Assembly: GCA_965205995.1 (NCBI GenBank)
Contig: OZ242200.1
Span: forward strand, 2,604,001 to 2,668,000
Reading direction: 5' to 3'
Length of the DNA stretch: 64,000 nt
DNA from: MPNO01 sp965205995
Lineage (GTDB): Bacteria > Pseudomonadota > Alphaproteobacteria > MPNO01
Made by a program: the position numbers and the translations under genes. The notes beneath the pieces were generated by a model. The model was not told the DNA's origin, did not search any database, and worked only from the letters and a program-made list of their open reading frames with translations. Below are positions 63,150-64,000 of this stretch, piece by piece. How positions within the stretch are numbered: position 1 is the first letter of the stretch; each line of letters begins with the position of its first letter.

Positions 63150-64000
63150 TCAGGATATATCCATCACCGTAACCCAGACCGAACGCTGTTGACCCTGGTT
63201 GATCACCGTGAGCTCGACCTGGGCGCCGATACCGGCCTCGGTAAGCTCGGCGGCGAATTCGGACACCGAACGGACCGACACGCCGTTGACCATTGTGATG
63301 ATGTCGCCGAGGGTGCGGCGCTCCAGATCGGCGGGCCGGAGCCCCGCCTTGTCGGCCTCCGATCCCCGCAGCACCCGGGAGACCACGAGCCCGGCGACGC
63401 CGAGCCGCGCGGCGGTCCCCTCGTCCATCAGCACGATCCCGATACCGGGCCTCGGCACCGCGCCGTCGCGGATCAGACGCGGCACGATACGGTTGACGAT
63501 ATCCACCGGCACCGCGAAGCCGATGCCCGACGACGCCCCGGTTTCCGACAGGATCGCCGTGTTGACGCCGATCAGCCGGCCCGCGGAATCGAGCAGCGGG
63601 CCGCCCGAATTGCCGGGGTTGATCGCCGCGTCGGTCTGGATGACGCCGCGCACCTCGCGGTCGTTGGAGGTCGGCAGGCGCCGGTTGAGCGCGCTGATCA
63701 CGCCGGTGGTCAGCGTGCGCGAGAGGCCGAACGGGTTGCCGATGGCGAAGACCGACTGGCCGACCTTGAGATCGACCGACGTCCCGATCGGGATCGGCCG
63801 GATGCGGCTCCGCGTCTCGCGCAGCCGGACCACGGCGAGATCGTAGTCGGGCGCGGTGCCGATCACCGTCGCCTGCGCGGCCTCGCCGTCGTCGAGCCGG
63901 ACCGACACGTCGCGGGCGTCCCGGACGACGTGGAAATTGGTCACCACATGGCCGGCGCGGTCCCAGACCAGCCCCGACCCGGCGCCGCTGCCGCCGCCGC
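63150..64000 (-). CDS. DegP/HtrA-type serine protease with PDZ domain (5' partial)
   Basis: C-terminal part of a trypsin-like S1C protease, continuing off the window (the frame reads on to base 64000). The triad is visible: His in VVTNFHVV, Asp in APDYDLAVVRL and Ser in INPGNSGGP. A PDZ-like domain follows (RPGIGIVLMDEGTAARLGVAGLVV, then ADKAGLRPADLE and GDIITMVNGVSV), ending in VTVMDIS. Such proteases act in the periplasm on misfolded proteins. The signal peptide and start codon cannot be seen. Confidence 0.92.
   Translation of the reverse strand, partial: GGGSGAGSGLVWDRAGHVVTNFHVVRDARDVSVRLDDGEAAQATVIGTAPDYDLAVVRLRETRSRIRPIPIGTSVDLKVGQSVFAIGNPFGLSRTLTTGVISALNRRLPTSNDREVRGVIQTDAAINPGNSGGPLLDSAGRLIGVNTAILSETGASSGIGFAVPVDIVNRIVPRLIRDGAVPRPGIGIVLMDEGTAARLGVAGLVVSRVLRGSEADKAGLRPADLERRTLGDIITMVNGVSVRSVSEFAAELTEAGIGAQVELTVINQGQQRSVWVTVMDIS

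Overview
The window is high-GC DNA packed with genes on both strands. It holds TRAP transporters, UbiD-type decarboxylases, Rieske oxygenases, amidases, CaiB-type CoA transferase and hydantoinase/oxoprolinase genes. This content suggests a heterotrophic, probably aerobic alphaproteobacterium (Rhodospirillales-like, possibly an environmental or metagenome-assembled genome). That placement is an inference from gene content and composition. I saw no rRNA, tRNA, CRISPR array or insertion sequence.

Layout: (1) 1-10.8 kb: a partial phytanoyl-CoA dioxygenase, an orphan BMP-family binding protein, then UbiD decarboxylase, periplasmic-binding-fold protein, RidA, FAD oxidoreductase, amidase and a VanA-like Rieske oxygenase, followed by a decaying TRAP transporter (10.2-11.8 kb). 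(2) 11.8-19.8 kb: a seven-gene minus-strand operon with a complete urea/amide-type ABC transporter, an amidase and a YejA-like binding protein. It faces a divergent asparaginase-fold protein. (3) 21.7-30.3 kb: SDRs, alpha/beta hydrolases, RidA, an MFS transporter, a second TRAP system with a frameshifted binding protein, and an HCCA-isomerase-like protein. (4) 30.3-34.1 kb: a glycan-modification group (GT39-like, GtrA, GT2, UDP-glucuronate decarboxylase). (5) 34.1-43 kb: a second UbiD, a nadC-phnN-AMP phosphorylase operon, two MFS transporters and a third UbiD. (6) 42.9-52.8 kb: a toxin-antitoxin pair with a palindromic operator, a glutaryl-CoA dehydrogenase/CoA-transferase pair, an operon of an HTH-methyltransferase fusion plus a MetF-like reductase behind two palindromes, and hyuAB. 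(7) 53.1-59.5 kb: a plus-strand run of cupin, decarboxylase-type amidohydrolase, intact TRAP system, GFA protein and two VOC proteins, one an extradiol dioxygenase. (8) 59.6-64 kb: a Lon-related protease, a second VanA-like Rieske oxygenase and a partial DegP/HtrA protease.

Most of the window reads as accessory catabolism of small organic and aromatic acids, amides and lactams: uptake (TRAP, ABC, MFS), decarboxylation (UbiD x3, amidohydrolase), oxygenation (Rieske x2, extradiol, PhyH) and hydrolysis. Two items stand out as possible undescribed systems. One is the AMP-phosphorylase/PhnN/NadC operon, which could turn NMPs into PRPP and pass it to NAD synthesis. The other is the HTH-methyltransferase/MetF operon with tandem TGGGA-N4-TCCCA palindromes. 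Two of the three TRAP systems carry damaged genes.
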